From: Pezizomycotina sp. ARF18
Lineage: Eukaryota; Ascomycota
DNA: 64,000 nt
Reading direction: 5' to 3'
Assembly: GCA_002224055.1 (NCBI GenBank)
Contig: AZLU01000002.1
Location: 1-64,000, forward strand
The notes under the pieces were generated by a model. The model saw only the letters and a list, made by a program, of their open reading frames with translations, was not told the DNA's origin and ran no database searches. Of this stretch, positions 1 to 11,436 are shown piece after piece (the first letter of the stretch is position 1; each line of letters starts with the position of its first letter). Both the position numbers and the translations under genes were made by a program.

Positions 1-898
1 CGAAAAATTGGTTTTTGGCCGCTTAATTAGGCTAAATTTATTATAAAAAAAGAAATTTATTAGTCTATATCTAAATTCTTACTAAATAAATGGCTAAAAC
101 GCTATAAAATCTAATTATTTAACTATCTAATAGTAATCTTTACGGCCCTAGCTTAATCTCTCTAAGTTCCTCTTATTTTTATTATACTTCTCTTAAACCC
201 GCCCTTATAGACTTTAAAATTCTTAAATCTTATAAAAAACCGGCTTAATGTGGGAGAAAAACTATAAAGGTCTTCTTTTTTTATCCCGTATAGATTTTAG
301 TTATAAAAAAAGAGGTCTTAATTATAAAGAGAGAGGTTTAAATTATAAAGAGAGAGGTTTTAATATAAAGAGAGAGGTTTTAATTATAAGAGAGAGGCCT
401 TTAAACTTAAAAATTTTATAAAGTATAATCTTTTTAGATAGGAAATAGTAGGAAATAGCTTAGGGCTAAGGTAAGCTCTTAAGATAGTTATTAGTAATAT
501 TTTTAAATCTAGGGTAAGAAGAAAATTTTAATCTTTTAACTTTAAAACCTCTTTCTTTATAATTAAGATCTTTTTGTATATAAAGAAGGTTAGCCCTCTC
601 TATACCCTTTATATTTTTAATTCTATATAATTTCTTTTATTAAATTCTATTATTTTTATTATTTTATCTATATTTTAATATTTTTTCTATATATTTTAGG
701 GTTTTTAAGAGCTAAGTTTAATAGGAGTATAGTATTAATAAGAGACTTAGATTATTAAGTAAAGCTGTAAAGATTACTTAGTAAATACTATAATACTATT
801 AAAATTCTGTGAGAAGATGCTTAAAATTTAGTAATTTATTAGGACTAGACTAATAAAATATTAAAAAAAATAATAAACTAATAAAAATATAAAAAAAA
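1..898. repeat. AT-rich RIP-like block, parent unknown
   Basis: The stretch is almost entirely A and T with frequent TA steps and no open frame worth reporting, as expected of a repeat hit by RIP in a filamentous ascomycete. It continues past the left edge. I found no terminal repeats that would name the parent element. A purine-rich tandem array and an inverted copy of its unit lie inside it. Confidence 0.7.
301..402. repeat. Tandem repeat, about 20-bp unit, 4-5 copies
   Basis: Units of the form AGAGAGGTTTTAATTATAAG follow one another four to five times with small length changes. A reverse-complement copy of the unit lies at about 541-571, so the array and that copy could form an inverted repeat with a loop of roughly 150 bp. 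It may be the terminal region of a decayed element or a simple minisatellite. Confidence 0.6.
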
Positions 899-906
899 AA
901 ATATTA
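899..906. repeat. Left target-site duplication of the hAT-like element
   Basis: The octamer AAATATTA here matches AAATACTA at 3401-3408 except for one C/T difference, which RIP would explain. Eight-base duplications are typical of hAT transposons. Confidence 0.5.
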
Positions 907-3400
907 GTGTCTTGGTATTATGTTATTTATTTTTAGAAATTGGTAACCCGATTGACTCGCCGACCCGCCCGCCGGGTCGGGCCGGGTTAGTAGTACGACC
1001 CGACGGGGTAGTATGGGCGGGTTAATACCCCCCTTGGTCGGCCCGACCTACCGATGTTAAATACTATTAGATTCTAAGTTAAATTTTATAGATATTATAG
1101 TAATTCTAACTCTAAATTATTATTTTAACTAATATAAGCTTATTTAAACATAATCTTAATTTTTGATAATAATAGCTACTTATACGTATCGCTATAAATA
1201 AAATTATATATTTTTTGTGTAAATATCAAAAATATAATATATTTTATTATTATTATTATTATTATATAATTTTTATTATTTAAATAATAACTATTTTATT
1301 AAAATTATAATATAATATTATTAAATAAATCCTTTTTATTAATATAATTTATTAATATATCGTAGGCTGTCGGGATAGTTATTTCCTCTCGACCTACCCT
1401 AATCCCTATCAAGAGCTAGAGATTAGGATAGCTATTCCGTCTTACCGGCCGGGTAGGATTTAGAAAGGGATACTGTCTATTTTATATATTCTAACTGAGA
1501 TACTAAGTATTTTTATTAGAAATACTAAGTTATAATAAAGAAATATTATATAATTTCGCGTTATATTATTTTTTATATTTTATATTTATATATTTCTATA
1601 TTAACTTTCTTAATAAAACTCTATGTTTAAAGTAGTTAGTATAACGGATAGTGTCGAGCCGGGTTATAGTCCTAATTAAAATAAATTTCTTATAATTTGT
1701 TTTTATATATATTTTGTTAGGCGAGCGAAATTGTTTTAAACTATGTATATAAGCCTTAGGGTAGCGGTATATTTATAGTTACGGAGATAATATTATTAAT
1801 AATAATTAACTTAATATCGATAAAAAAACTCTTTAACTATTAGTTAAATAATATAAGCTATATAGAATATAAAGTTTTAACTTTTCTAATAATAAATATT
1901 ATATTAACGACGGTTCTTAATAATAAAATAAACTTAATAGTTATCTTTTTTAATATCGTTATTATTAAGAAGATTAATAAGATTATAATTATCGCTTTAT
2001 TATTAGCTATATTATTAGTAGTAATACCTAATAACTATTTAATATAATATTAATCTAGAATTTTACTTAATACTCGTATAAACTCTTTTTTAGTATATTA
2101 CTCTTTTAATTTATCTACTATAATTAGTAACTCTTTATAGTTCTAATTATTAATTATTATATAACTAAATACTTCTAAAAATATAAGCTTATTTAATATA
2201 ATCTAAATATCTAATACTAAAAAGATTTTAGCCTAGCTAGCTCTAAAAAGCTTTATTAAGTTATTTACAACCTTATTAGCTTTTTTAATAAATTTATTAT
2301 TAGTATTCTTAATATTAGAAGCTTAACCGTTAGCTAAAGAGTAAGACTATATTATTTAAATTATTTATAATTAATAAATCTAAAGATAGTATATATATAA
2401 TATTAGCTTTTAAATAATTTAAAAGAACTCTATAGTATTTAAAAACGCTTAATATTACTTTCGCGATACTATAATATCGTCTTTAACGCTATTAATATTT
2501 AATAATATTAGATATCTTATAGAAGCTTAAGTATAGAAGAAAGGTATCTATTATAAAAGCCTACGTAGAGAATACGTACTATTATATAATATATTAATAT
2601 ATAATAATAATAGCTTAGCGCTTTTATTAAAAGTATAATAAGGTTAATATTATAGTATAGCGCTAAAAAATATTACTACTTTACTAGCTCTTAACTTAGC
2701 TTTTATTTAACTTTTAAGCTATTTACGTATTATATTTATACTTTAAATTCTTTTATTAATATCTAAAAAATTATATATAGAATTAGTTACTTTAAGCCGA
2801 TATAATTAGTTATATAAGAAGCTAGAGCTTCTCTCTAGCGCTCTACTAATTAACCTAATAAGTTATATAACTATAATAGTAACCTAGCTTTATATAGTAA
2901 ATCTCTTCCTTATTTAACTTTTAATTATCTTAATTTACCTTTTATTAAGTTTTTATATTATATTTCTGCGACGCTAAAGCTAAAGTCTTTTACGAAGCAC
3001 CAATCCGTTATATAATATTAAAATAATAATAAAATACGCGATATTAATAAAAGAAAATAAAAAAAAATATAAAGATAGCGCCTTACAAGATCTTAGCCTT
3101 AGAGAAAAAAAAGTACTATTATAATAATAGAGTAGTATTTACTATATTATATATAATAATATAAATTTTTATCTTAAGATAATAGAAGACGGTCTACCGC
3201 TCTACTAGCTACCCTATAGACTCCTATATAGCTAGTAAGTAGACTTTAAGAATAGCTAGCTCTACTACGCTACTAATATATATATATAATACCTAGTATA
3301 CCTAATATAGGCTTCTTATAGATAGTAGTACCCTACCCGCTTCTAGAGATCCGCACCCTACGCTTAGCATTAGTTCGAGCAGCGTGTGATACCCAGTCTC
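907..3400 (-). mobile_element. Decayed hAT-like DNA transposon
   Basis: Seen: the left end begins GTGTCTTGGTATTATG and the right end, read on the other strand, begins GAGACTGGGTATCACAC, an imperfect terminal inverted repeat. The flanks are a near-perfect 8-bp duplication. The left end carries a GC-rich subterminal block of GGGTCGGGCCGGG type, a common hAT feature. Length is 2,494 bp. No frame is open, and the TA-rich composition indicates heavy RIP. On the minus strand near 1990-2030 one frame reads ITTNNIANNKAI, which resembles the conserved DNASNN block of hAT transposases after RIP; this is weak evidence for orientation. It could be another TIR element. The superfamily call rests mainly on the 8-bp duplication and the end structure. 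Confidence 0.5.
943..1051. repeat. GC-rich subterminal repeat block of the hAT-like element
   Basis: This is an island of CCCGCC/GGGTCGG motifs in both orientations inside otherwise AT-rich DNA, starting about 40 bp from the element end. Short inverted GGGTCGG/CCGACCC units suggest transposase-binding subterminal repeats. It stands out because the surrounding DNA has lost nearly all its G and C. Confidence 0.6.
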
Positions 3401-3408
3401 AAATACTA
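3401..3408. repeat. Right target-site duplication of the hAT-like element
   Basis: AAATACTA, matching the left octamer AAATATTA with a single C/T difference. Confidence 0.5.
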
Positions 3409-3770
3409 AATATAATATTTTTTATTTTTAATTTTTATATTTTTTTTAAAATTTCTTAAATATTTATATACTTTTATTTATTTTTTATAATTAAAAATTA
3501 TATTTAATAATAAGATTTTTATTAGAATTTATTAAATAAATTGAGCTTGTACATTTTTATTATATTATATTAACATTTTAATATTAAAAATATAAAAATT
3601 TAATAAGATTAATAAAAAAATTTAAAAAAATTTAAATTTTATTATATTTTTTTTTTTTAATTTTTATGTAGGGGAAGGTATTGGGAGTGGAGGTGGATAT
3701 AATAAAAAAAAATAAAAAAAATTAGATTTGTGGGAAGAAGATTAATTATATAAATTTTTGGAGATACCAT
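3409..3770. other. AT-rich flank and right edge of the RIP-like block
   Basis: Low-complexity A/T sequence with no readable frame. Composition becomes that of ordinary genic DNA abruptly at about 3,765-3,780, which marks the edge of the mutated block. Confidence 0.6.
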
Positions 3771-3835
3771 GCCAACCTCGGCCATAATATTGCCAAGGCT
3801 ACATGTCAAGGCTACTAACGCTAAATGCCCTGGGT

Positions 3836-4120
3836 CTAGTTGTCAAGCGAGAACGCGAACACAGACTTAGGTTCGAACAGATTAGTAATTTTCAAACACT
3901 TGTATTGATACGAGACTCGTCTATAAACATCCCGAATTGCATCATAAAACTTCCTATCGAGAGCTGTAAAATTGCGACTTGAGTTTATCCGTGGTGAAAA
4001 AAGCTTGTCGCTCGAATAAATTGCGCCATGTTCAATAGTATTTTGTAAAAAGGTACCGCAGCATCGCAAACTCCAGTGCCTTGACCTCAAATATATGATA
4101 TCTCTTGGGTTTCCATCCAC
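3836..4120 (-). CDS. Small unrecognised open frame (94 aa)
   Basis: This is the first open frame outside the AT-rich block. It encodes a basic, soluble-looking 94-residue peptide with three cysteines and no signal peptide or membrane helix. I recognise no family. It may be a gene fragment left at the edge of the mutated block or a chance frame. The following 4,121-4,850 holds only short overlapping frames that I do not support. Confidence 0.2.
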   Translation of the reverse strand: MDGNPRDIIYLRSRHWSLRCCGTFLQNTIEHGAIYSSDKLFSPRINSSRNFTALDRKFYDAIRDVYRRVSYQYKCLKITNLFEPKSVFAFSLDN

Positions 4121-4859
4121 TTCAATCAGATACTTTCACGTAGTCAGTCTGGGCCCTGGGGTTAATACTTAATACTCAGCAGTAAATTACAGCGTTGGGA
4201 GCCTACGCCAGATGGAAATTGGGCTACTTCTCGACCCACGAGCCGTTTTTGAACGCCTTCGCTATATGAAACTCGAACTTTTACTTGGCAAAAAAACTAT
4301 AAAACCTCTCTCCAGATCCCCACGGCTATATCACGATCATGCTAAGGTAGTGATCGGAAGGTTATATCGGCTCCAAGAATAATCCGGCAATAAATAACAG
4401 GACTTGGATGAGCGGATAAGATAAAGGCTTTCTTTTGTTATTATAGCACTACAAAAAGGCCGCAGGCCTCCACGCTGATCATAGCATGGGCAATCTGACA
4501 TCTTTGTCAACTTTTGGCAAGTCCGGGAGTGAAAGAGCAGGTGGAAAACAGGGAATATGTTTAGTTCCTCACCCTTTCGATAGATCTTTTTTACGTATAT
4601 ATTGCAGCCAAACCCCCTGTCCTATATTGAAAGATCGCTCGTTGTCTTCAATTTTAAAATCTCGATTTTCATTGGTGTTTACAGAATCGCTCACGTGTGG
4701 GTTCCGTGACAATCCGCCCCGATGGCGGTTCTCGGCATCATATCGTGGTACAGTTTCCTGATCCTGTGGAAACGGTTGTTGGATATTCCTTTTTTTCGAT
4801 TTTCTTCTTGTACCCAACGGTAGCTAATGTTTCGAAACTCGTAGACTTTAGAATGGAGC

Positions 4860-5827
4860 ATGGTCGCTTTTACGTTCCTTCTCGTCTCCCTCCGATTGTA
4901 CACTAGGATTTCACGCTCACTCCTATACAGACCTCTTCCGTTAACATCCGACATCTTCGTTGTCATCGCGTGGTGTTCATTCGCCTACAGGCGTGTTTAA
5001 ACACTGTACTCCACAATAACAACTTCTACGATCCCCAGATCGACGCCAAAAACCCCTGAAGTCGGGGCTACACGACCTCCATCGCATTAAAGATATATTA
5101 TATCCAACAAATCACCTATCTCAATTGCGTGTTTGCTGTGAAGGCGTCGATGTTATCTCTATACGAAGAGTTCTTCCCGCAATACATGAAGTGGACACGC
5201 CGGTGTTTAAATGTGACAATCGGTTTCGTTGCAGTGAGCTGGCTTCTTGAGGCCCTCTTATGCGCGTTTTGGTGTTTACCGATACACAGGAACTGGTGAG
5301 ACCTTGATCATTCCTCATTTGCTTTACTCATCCAATGTCTTGACGATTTGAAATAGGTCCATGGACGCGGAGTACTATTGCTCCTGTTGGAACAGCTTTG
5401 CTGTTGGCGTGCTCTCCTTGACCCCGCACTTCCTTAGCGATATGATCAGTATTTACCTTCTTCCTCCCTCCGTGCAAATATTTAGGAAGCTCAATTAGCT
5501 AACGCGATCAATAGTCTATATTATGCCGCTTCCAGTTCTGTTTCACCTCAGCCTGCCACTCAGGCAAAAGATCGGCTTGGGAGTTACATTTTCGTTCGGT
5601 TTTCTTTGCATCTTTTCGCCATCGCCTACCTCGTTGCGTCGATTTGTTCCAGCAACCTTGCGTTCATGTACCTATTCTCGATACTCGAGCAAACCTACGC
5701 AATGATAGTGGCCTGCTGCCCGTTGTTCCGCGCCTTCTGTGTCGAAAGACGAAGACTAAGCATCAGTACTCTCAAAGGGCGACACGGTGATACCAAAAAG
5801 AGAAGGACTATGAAGTTGGTGTCTTGA
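4860..5827 (+). CDS. SAT4/PTH11-like seven-helix membrane protein
   Basis: Seen, in order: a first helix ending in SLRLYTRISRSLL followed by DIFVVIAW; YYIQQITYLNCVFAVKASML leading into LYEEFFP; a helix ending in CAFWCLPIHRNW; LSDMI and MPLPVLFHLSLPLRQKIGLG; and ILEQTYAMIVACCPLFRAF. This is the motif order of the fungal rhodopsin-like (SAT4/PTH11) membrane family, whose PTH11 members sense surfaces. Two introns fit well: 5296-5356, restoring NWS, and 5449-5514, with CTAAC and TAG, joining SDMI to IYIMPLPVL. The reading shifts frame near 5057 (an in-frame TGA) and near 5600. With similar slips throughout the window these may be sequence errors, but a decayed gene is possible. The start is uncertain because the N-terminus before the first helix is very short. 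The C-terminal tail after the last helix is only about 30 residues, shorter than usual. Confidence 0.65.
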
Positions 5828-6285
5828 TAGTGGAGCTACGGAATGACCAACAGAGGCAAACCAGCCCAGCGCAGGTGGCGTTCAGTTCCTGAGCTCTGGT
5901 GATAGGAGTGCTTTGGATAAAAGCAAGGGTAGTAACAGGGAAGATCATGATCAGGACGTGATAAGCAGCGGTTAAGAAAAGTTCTTGCTTCATTTCTCCG
6001 GGTAATCCTTTCCATGTACATATTTCTTCTCTTTTCTTGCGGGAGTGCTGATATTTGTCTTGATCTAATGATAAATGACTATTACGAGCTAATAGCTGAC
6101 ATGATTGATCTTCTGCGTACTAAATTTAATACTGCCTGTTTATATTCGTTTGTCAACGATGTTCTGCCATTCTTCCATTTGTATATTTTTATGCTGATCC
6201 ATGAATTCAGATCCATTAAGCTGCACATTTCCATCGCAAAATTCTTGCGCAATTTTGTAAACTCAACTCGCCGCGATGTTAACCT

Positions 6286-7903
6286 TCATGATGTCCGGCG
6301 AGCTGACGCTGGGCGCTGTATCTTCCCCGCCGTCTGGTCCACCAAAGTCCGGAACACTGGATACTTAGACCCGCCTTCTTCGCATAGCTGTATAATCCTT
6401 TCCATCAGCGCCAGTAATCGTCCACGTGAGCTGCTGTGGCAGTACGCCTTCACTGTCATCGGATCCATATCCTTAAACTCTCCGGTCACGAGTTTGTTCA
6501 GCAGCGCATCAGTGAGCACGATTACGCCGGTAACGACGTTATCCTGCATCCTGGACATAGTCAGGGCGCTAAACCACCGATGCGGTTCACGGCCGCGAGG
6601 ATCTCCATTCCCGTTTCGGTTGGAACTGGACCGAAGAACAGTGGACGGTAAATGTCGAGGGAAGAAGCTGCTTGTTGAGCGTGACCCTTGCCGAGTAGTC
6701 GCTGAGTTCCGTTGGGAGAGATAAGGGTCGACAGGTGTGGTTCCAACGACGATGTCGGAGCGGGCTTCCCAAGTTAACATTACCCAGCGATGATGCAGGC
6801 TCCGCCGGTTCTACAGCCCTCCTGCGCGGCTCCGCCGACCTCCGGACACGTCTGCCCACTGAAAACTGCTGCAGAGTCCGCCCGTACCGTATAACGCGTT
6901 GACCCTCTGTTGCACCGCGTTTCTAACGGACGAAGCGGAAGTTCCGACACTCTCTAGCTCAACGTACGTATATCCGAGCTGCCTCACATTTCTACATGCC
7001 GCGGACGTCCACCAGCTGTTTGGTCCCTGTGGAAAGGATAAAAGGCGTGTTTGCATCCACGGTGCCCGATCGCTGAACATACGTAGTAATGAGCTTATTG
7101 TCCGGTCCACGAAGGTATCGGATTGAGAGCCTGCCAGAGGCGCCCAAGCGATCTATGTTCGCGTGGTGGAACCAAAATACGGATCGAACGCCGCAAGGTC
7201 TAGTTACACATTGTCCCGCAATCGTGTTATGGACGCTATTGTGAACGGACTCCAAGAGTTGAGGAGCGGCTCGCTGCCGCATTGGGTATGCTCGTTATTG
7301 GCATAAGTCGCAAAGTCGTCCAGCAAATGTTCGGCGTGTTGAATATCAGAGCAACGCTCTGGCGGAGATCGCCCTGTATGCTCTGCAATGCTTGTTGGTA
7401 GCCCGGAGGCCGAAAGGTACTGCTCAGGTGATACTAGCGAGATTAGGATCCCGTACACGTATTGGAGCAACGGATTCGGAATCGTCTTCTTCCTGCCCGT
7501 CGCAGGATCATCTACAACTACGGTCGCGTCGGTTAGGTAGCGCGGAGGGTTCGAGTTCGCCGCCCAATCCCAGTACGGCAGCCGAAGTCTCCCCGCTGCT
7601 GTCGTGTAAAGAGCCTTTAACCACGGGTCTTTGAACGAACTCGCAATAGACTTTGCGTTGGAGATAAGAAGCTGCTCGAACAGCATGAGGTACGGGCGAT
7701 GCCAGAGGAAGAATTCTTGCGTCCCGTGGAAGCAATATCCTGCTTGGTTATTTGCGACGGTGGTTGGGTAGGCGGATTGTTGTCCCAATAAGTGTGAGGA
7801 ATCCGTGGATACCGCATACTTGGAAATATGAATTAATCTGGTTTCAGGCGTCCTCTGGAATCTGTCCATCGCAAGGAGGAATATCCCCCACTCGTCCAAT
7901 GCC
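6286..7903 (-). CDS. Tyrosinase (type-3 copper monophenol oxidase)
   Basis: Tyrosinases oxidise monophenols and o-diphenols to quinones in melanin formation. Seen: FLLAMDRFQ near the N-terminus; the CuA segment GYCFHGTQEFFLWHRPY (about 7,740-7,690); LPYWDWAAN; the CuB histidines in ESVHNSVHNTIAG and DLAAFDP then FWFHHANIDRL (about 7,250-7,150); WTSAACRNVRQLGYTYVEL near 6,990; and a C-terminal domain with VTGVIVLTDALLNKL around 6,520. All expected copper-site blocks are present in order, but the reading changes frame at several single-base slips, for example a missing G within AFDPV at about 7,168. I therefore treat it as a gene with sequence errors or a recent pseudogene. No start codon with an obvious N-terminal exon was found. 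It is convergent with the SAT4-like gene. Confidence 0.8.
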
Positions 7904-9458
7904 GCGCTAGTGTGCTAAGCTCAAGTCTAGGCTGGAAGCCAGAATCCGCCGTATGGCGACGAAGCCTTTACTCGCCCCGAAGAGCCATGAGAGAAGCAGA
8001 GTTGTTCGAAGAAGTAGGAGATTCATTGTTCAACTTATCATTCACACTCGAAGTTTTGAAGCTGACTGCGAATGAGTTCAAGAGTTGATAGTGCCACGAA
8101 TAGTGCGCTTTCCAAGTCAATGCAGAAGAAAAGGAAGGCGTCAATTAAATATATCATCTTGAATTGAGCTGCAAATTGTACACGAAACATCTAGAGACAT
8201 GTATATTAAGATCTTGACAAGCCTTACATCCGTAATATCCGTCGGCTAGCTAGGCTACTGTACTAATTTTTAAAACTCCATTTCAGTAATACAAGGAGCT
8301 TATAATCGTGCAACGATAACACGATGGCGAGAATCCAGTCAGGTGCCCGCATTTAGAACCCTTACGCGTGGCCCCCCTTGCCCTTTAGAGCAATATAGGA
8401 TAGCTCGGATATACGGATCACCTTGTTCAGCTACCCATAACTCCTCCACGACGTTCAGTAGCAGGTGTAGGACCTTCTTTGGGATAAATTGGCCGATACC
8501 GTGACTGTATAACGGTTGCTTGCATGGAGCGGCATCGAGACACAAGCTTGTACTCGTGTGAAGATTTTATTTTTATAAACTTAGAATCATTGCTTCAGCA
8601 TCTCCAAGTAGTCGCGTTTTCCGAGGATATCTCCATCCGTTTACCTGCTGTATAGCACTCATTTCAACGCTCACTCTCGAGTGCAAAGCTCAGGAAGACC
8701 GGACCGAGAGGTCAGAATAAAACTGTATCTAGAGTCCGCATACCGTTTCCTCCCAAATGCTTATTGTCATATCAAATTCTGCGAGTCTGCCGTCGATGAA
8801 GATGGCTTATACACGATGCAAAGAACCCATGTTACAAACTTCGACACCAGTAGAAACGTCGTAGAGAATGTACATATGAATGCTCTGTCCCCTTTGAATG
8901 CCTAACTCTATTCTAGATTCAACCGCTGCATCGACAGTAACGCATTCATGAGACCTCAATTGATGTCAGAGTAGACGAGAAAGGCAACTTGACGTCGTCT
9001 CTTTCCAATCTTCCAGACTCCGAAGCACTAACCGAGATCTGTTGTCACGCTGCTGCCAAGCTGAGACCCACTTCATCGCCACAGAATGCTCAGAAATCAT
9101 TGGCCAGCGATTGTAATTAGCGGAGAGCAGGATGATCTCTCATTCGCTCCTTCGATACTAAGCCCTTAATCCCTGCCATTTTCATTATTTTGTCGGCAGA
9201 GGATTCTTGGTGAGGCAGGTGTGAGTGGATCAGTTTATTGTTCCTCTCTTATATTGTCTTTGTTTACGAATCCTTTTTCATATGATGTTCTGGCTTTTCA
9301 ATAAAGTGTACGTAGCATCTTTCGTTTCCACACGTTTTCATTTTCCTTTAGTCACTCCGCCAGCTTCAAGATAGCGGGTTTCAATCCGTTTAATCCTCCT
9401 ATCCACACCTCACACAACATAAAAATCGAACCAGTTCCACGGACTAGGAGTCTTCGCG
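7904..9458. other. Intergenic region
   Basis: About 1.5 kb between the tyrosinase 5' side and the Cys-rich membrane gene, so it should hold both promoters. Only short frames without recognisable content are present. I see no RNA gene or repeat. Confidence 0.5.
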
Positions 9459-9479
9459 TCATCGGCGCGATGTACCTGT

Positions 9480-10701
9480 ATCACCTCCCCTTTCGAGTCT
9501 TCTCCTTCCCCTTGCGTACGCCGTCAGACCAGAACAGATAACACTATTCGGACTTCCCTCCTTTTCATACGGCAAGCGACGACGGATCCGTGCGCTTCTC
9601 AGGGGCAGAAACAGTGTGGTCTCAACTGCATAGACAACACCTACTCTTGCTGTCCCGACGGCGGCGGCGGTTGCCCAGCGAACGAATACTGCGCGCTCGG
9701 GACGAACGGCGTGTACGGCTGCTGCCCTAACGGACAAAGGTGTACAGGCGCAGGAACAGCGATAACGACGCGGCACCTTCACCAACGGGTCTCGCATGCC
9801 CTACGGGACGGAAACTCTGCGGTACCGGATGTATTCTTCTCAGCGAAACGTGCTGCCCGGGCGGACAAGGCGGTTGCCCACTCGGAGAAACTTGCGCGCT
9901 CGGAAATAACGGCCAGTACGGCTGTTGTCCCAATGGCCACACGTGTACGGGACCTGGTGGGACATCGATACCGCCGACGACCGTGACTGTGACCGCAGTC
10001 CCTTCTTCTGAAATCATACAAACTGCTACGGGAAGCCTGGGATCAGCAACAGCAGCCGGTCTTAACGGTGGATCTCCGACCAGCTCATCCGGCCAACAAG
10101 TTCATAAGAAGAGTCACACCGGAGCGATTGTTGGTGGGGTCATCGGAGCTATAGCGCTCCTCGTAATCATGGGCATCCTTATATTCTTCTTCGTAATCAA
10201 GCCGCGGCGAAAGAAAGAGGATCACCCACCACTCAATCCTCCGAGCCGAAACCCGACGCCGGTATCATCGCCAGTGGGACTGCTGCAGCGACAACGACGA
10301 GTCACAACTATACACACCCCCAGGAAATGCTATCGCCGAATCACGCTGCCTATAATACCCACCCTCGAGCCCTCAATGGTCGCCCCCCGGCCGGGTACCC
10401 GCCAAACAGTCCATCGTACGCGCCGCCAGCCCAAGGATATCAGCATGGATACCAATACCCACAGCAACCCGCTGGATCCCCGCTGCAGTCGCCTCCGCCG
10501 TCTTCTTTTGTGCCGCAACCTGGACAGCAGCAGAACCAACCTGGCTATCACCAGCCCTACCCACCCGCTGGCAGTCCACTAAACGCGGAACTTCCTGCGA
10601 CATCGCAACCTCAGCAGTATTACAATCAAGCACCCAGCTACCCGTCGCAGGGGCTTCAGGAACATGCGACGTTTCAACGGCCACCACAAGAGCTACCCTA
10701 G
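9480..10701 (+). CDS. Cys-rich type I membrane protein with two 10-Cys domains
   Basis: Seen: a signal-like segment SLLLPLAYAVRPEQITLFG at about 9,500; two tandem cysteine domains at about 9,591-9,747 and 9,797-9,950, each with ten Cys in the same spacing and both containing CCP...GGCP, CALG.NG.YGCCPNG and CTG; a Ser/Thr/Gly-rich stalk; one membrane helix rich in G/I/L/V at about 10,122-10,200 followed by KPRRKK; and a long Pro/Gln/Tyr/Gly-rich cytoplasmic tail ending at 10,701. The layout is that of a fungal wall-associated sensor or adhesion-type protein, though I cannot name the family; the CCP spacing recalls granulin-like folds. The reading changes frame before the first domain, between the domains and after the membrane helix, so the start codon is not fixed. 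Confidence 0.6.
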
Positions 10702-10999
10702 TATGGGAAAGGGTTGAACGGTTACGATAAATTTCACATATGGAGAGGCGTTATCACTTATTTGTTCTTTATGGTGTAGATGTGTTGAGCGAAATTCGGT
10801 TTCTTCTTCATTGTAAATAGCAACATTACGTGGCGAATAGTCCCGCTAAACATCAGTCGGCTTCGACGGCGTTCTGTGTTTTTCAGACATTATCTTTACG
10901 CGCTAGGAATAGAAATATGTATCAACTCCAACGGCAAATCCGAGACACTTGGAGTGACTCGTCCACCAAGTGGATGTTCCATTGCGCTAAATCTATAAC

Positions 11000-11436
11000 C
11001 TATTCGTCACTGACTTCATCCGCCTTCTTCGATTCGCTCTTATGCTGTGGATATCCTTCTTAGGCTCATTCTTAGACCCAGCTGCCTCGTTCTTGTACTC
11101 TCCGCCTTGTGCTTCGTATTCCTTCGCAAGTTTGGCAGCCTACAAACCGGGCGGACATATAGGGTTACATTCGTCAGTGAGTTCCCTCGTGACAACGCGT
11201 TATCAGCGTGAGTGCAATACAGGGGTGTCGCGCATTACTCACCTTCCAGGCGGCCCATTGTCCAGCCCCGCCCCCATCTTTATTGGTCTCCTGCTTAATT
11301 TCTGTCTCATGCAACGTCGGTAAGGTTTGTTTATAAGACAATTTCCGAAGGTTTGCAGCAGTGACGAAGAAAATAATTACCTTCTTTCAGGGAGTCGTTG
11401 AGCTTCTGATCGTAGGTTCACCTTTGGTAGATGCAT
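11000..11436 (-). CDS. DUF5872-like small protein, three exons
   Basis: No single long frame shows this gene; it appears only after splicing. Exons read YDQKLNDSLKE, then EIKQETNK and GQWAAWK, then AAKLAKEYEAQGGEYKNEA and a charged C-terminus ending VSDE. Introns at 11,302-11,380 (donor GTAATT, acceptor CAG) and 11,140-11,242 (donor GTGAGT, acceptor TAG) both keep frame. From memory, the pattern YxxxLRxxxKEEI...GQWSARKAxxLAxEYExxGGxY is that of small fungal proteins filed as DUF5872; function is unknown. The acidic/basic, helix-rich sequence lacks signal and membrane segments, so a cytosolic or nuclear protein is likely. The start is taken at the ATG at 11,434-11,436, with one frame slip between it and YDQ; a later slip lies near EPKKG. 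Confidence 0.6.

Noticed and set aside
2740-2800. Minus-strand reading resembling the hAT RWNSTY block
   Set aside because: It lies on the wrong side of the DNASNN-like block for the same strand, and in such AT-rich DNA a short match is expected by chance.
4486-4906. Overlapping frames on both strands upstream of the first SAT4-like gene
   Set aside because: None has a motif. One could hold a short first exon of the receptor, but I could not join it with a clean intron.
6286-7903. Calling the tyrosinase a plain pseudogene
   Set aside because: All copper-site blocks are intact across three frames, and the same kind of slip occurs in every long gene of the window, so sequence error is at least as likely.
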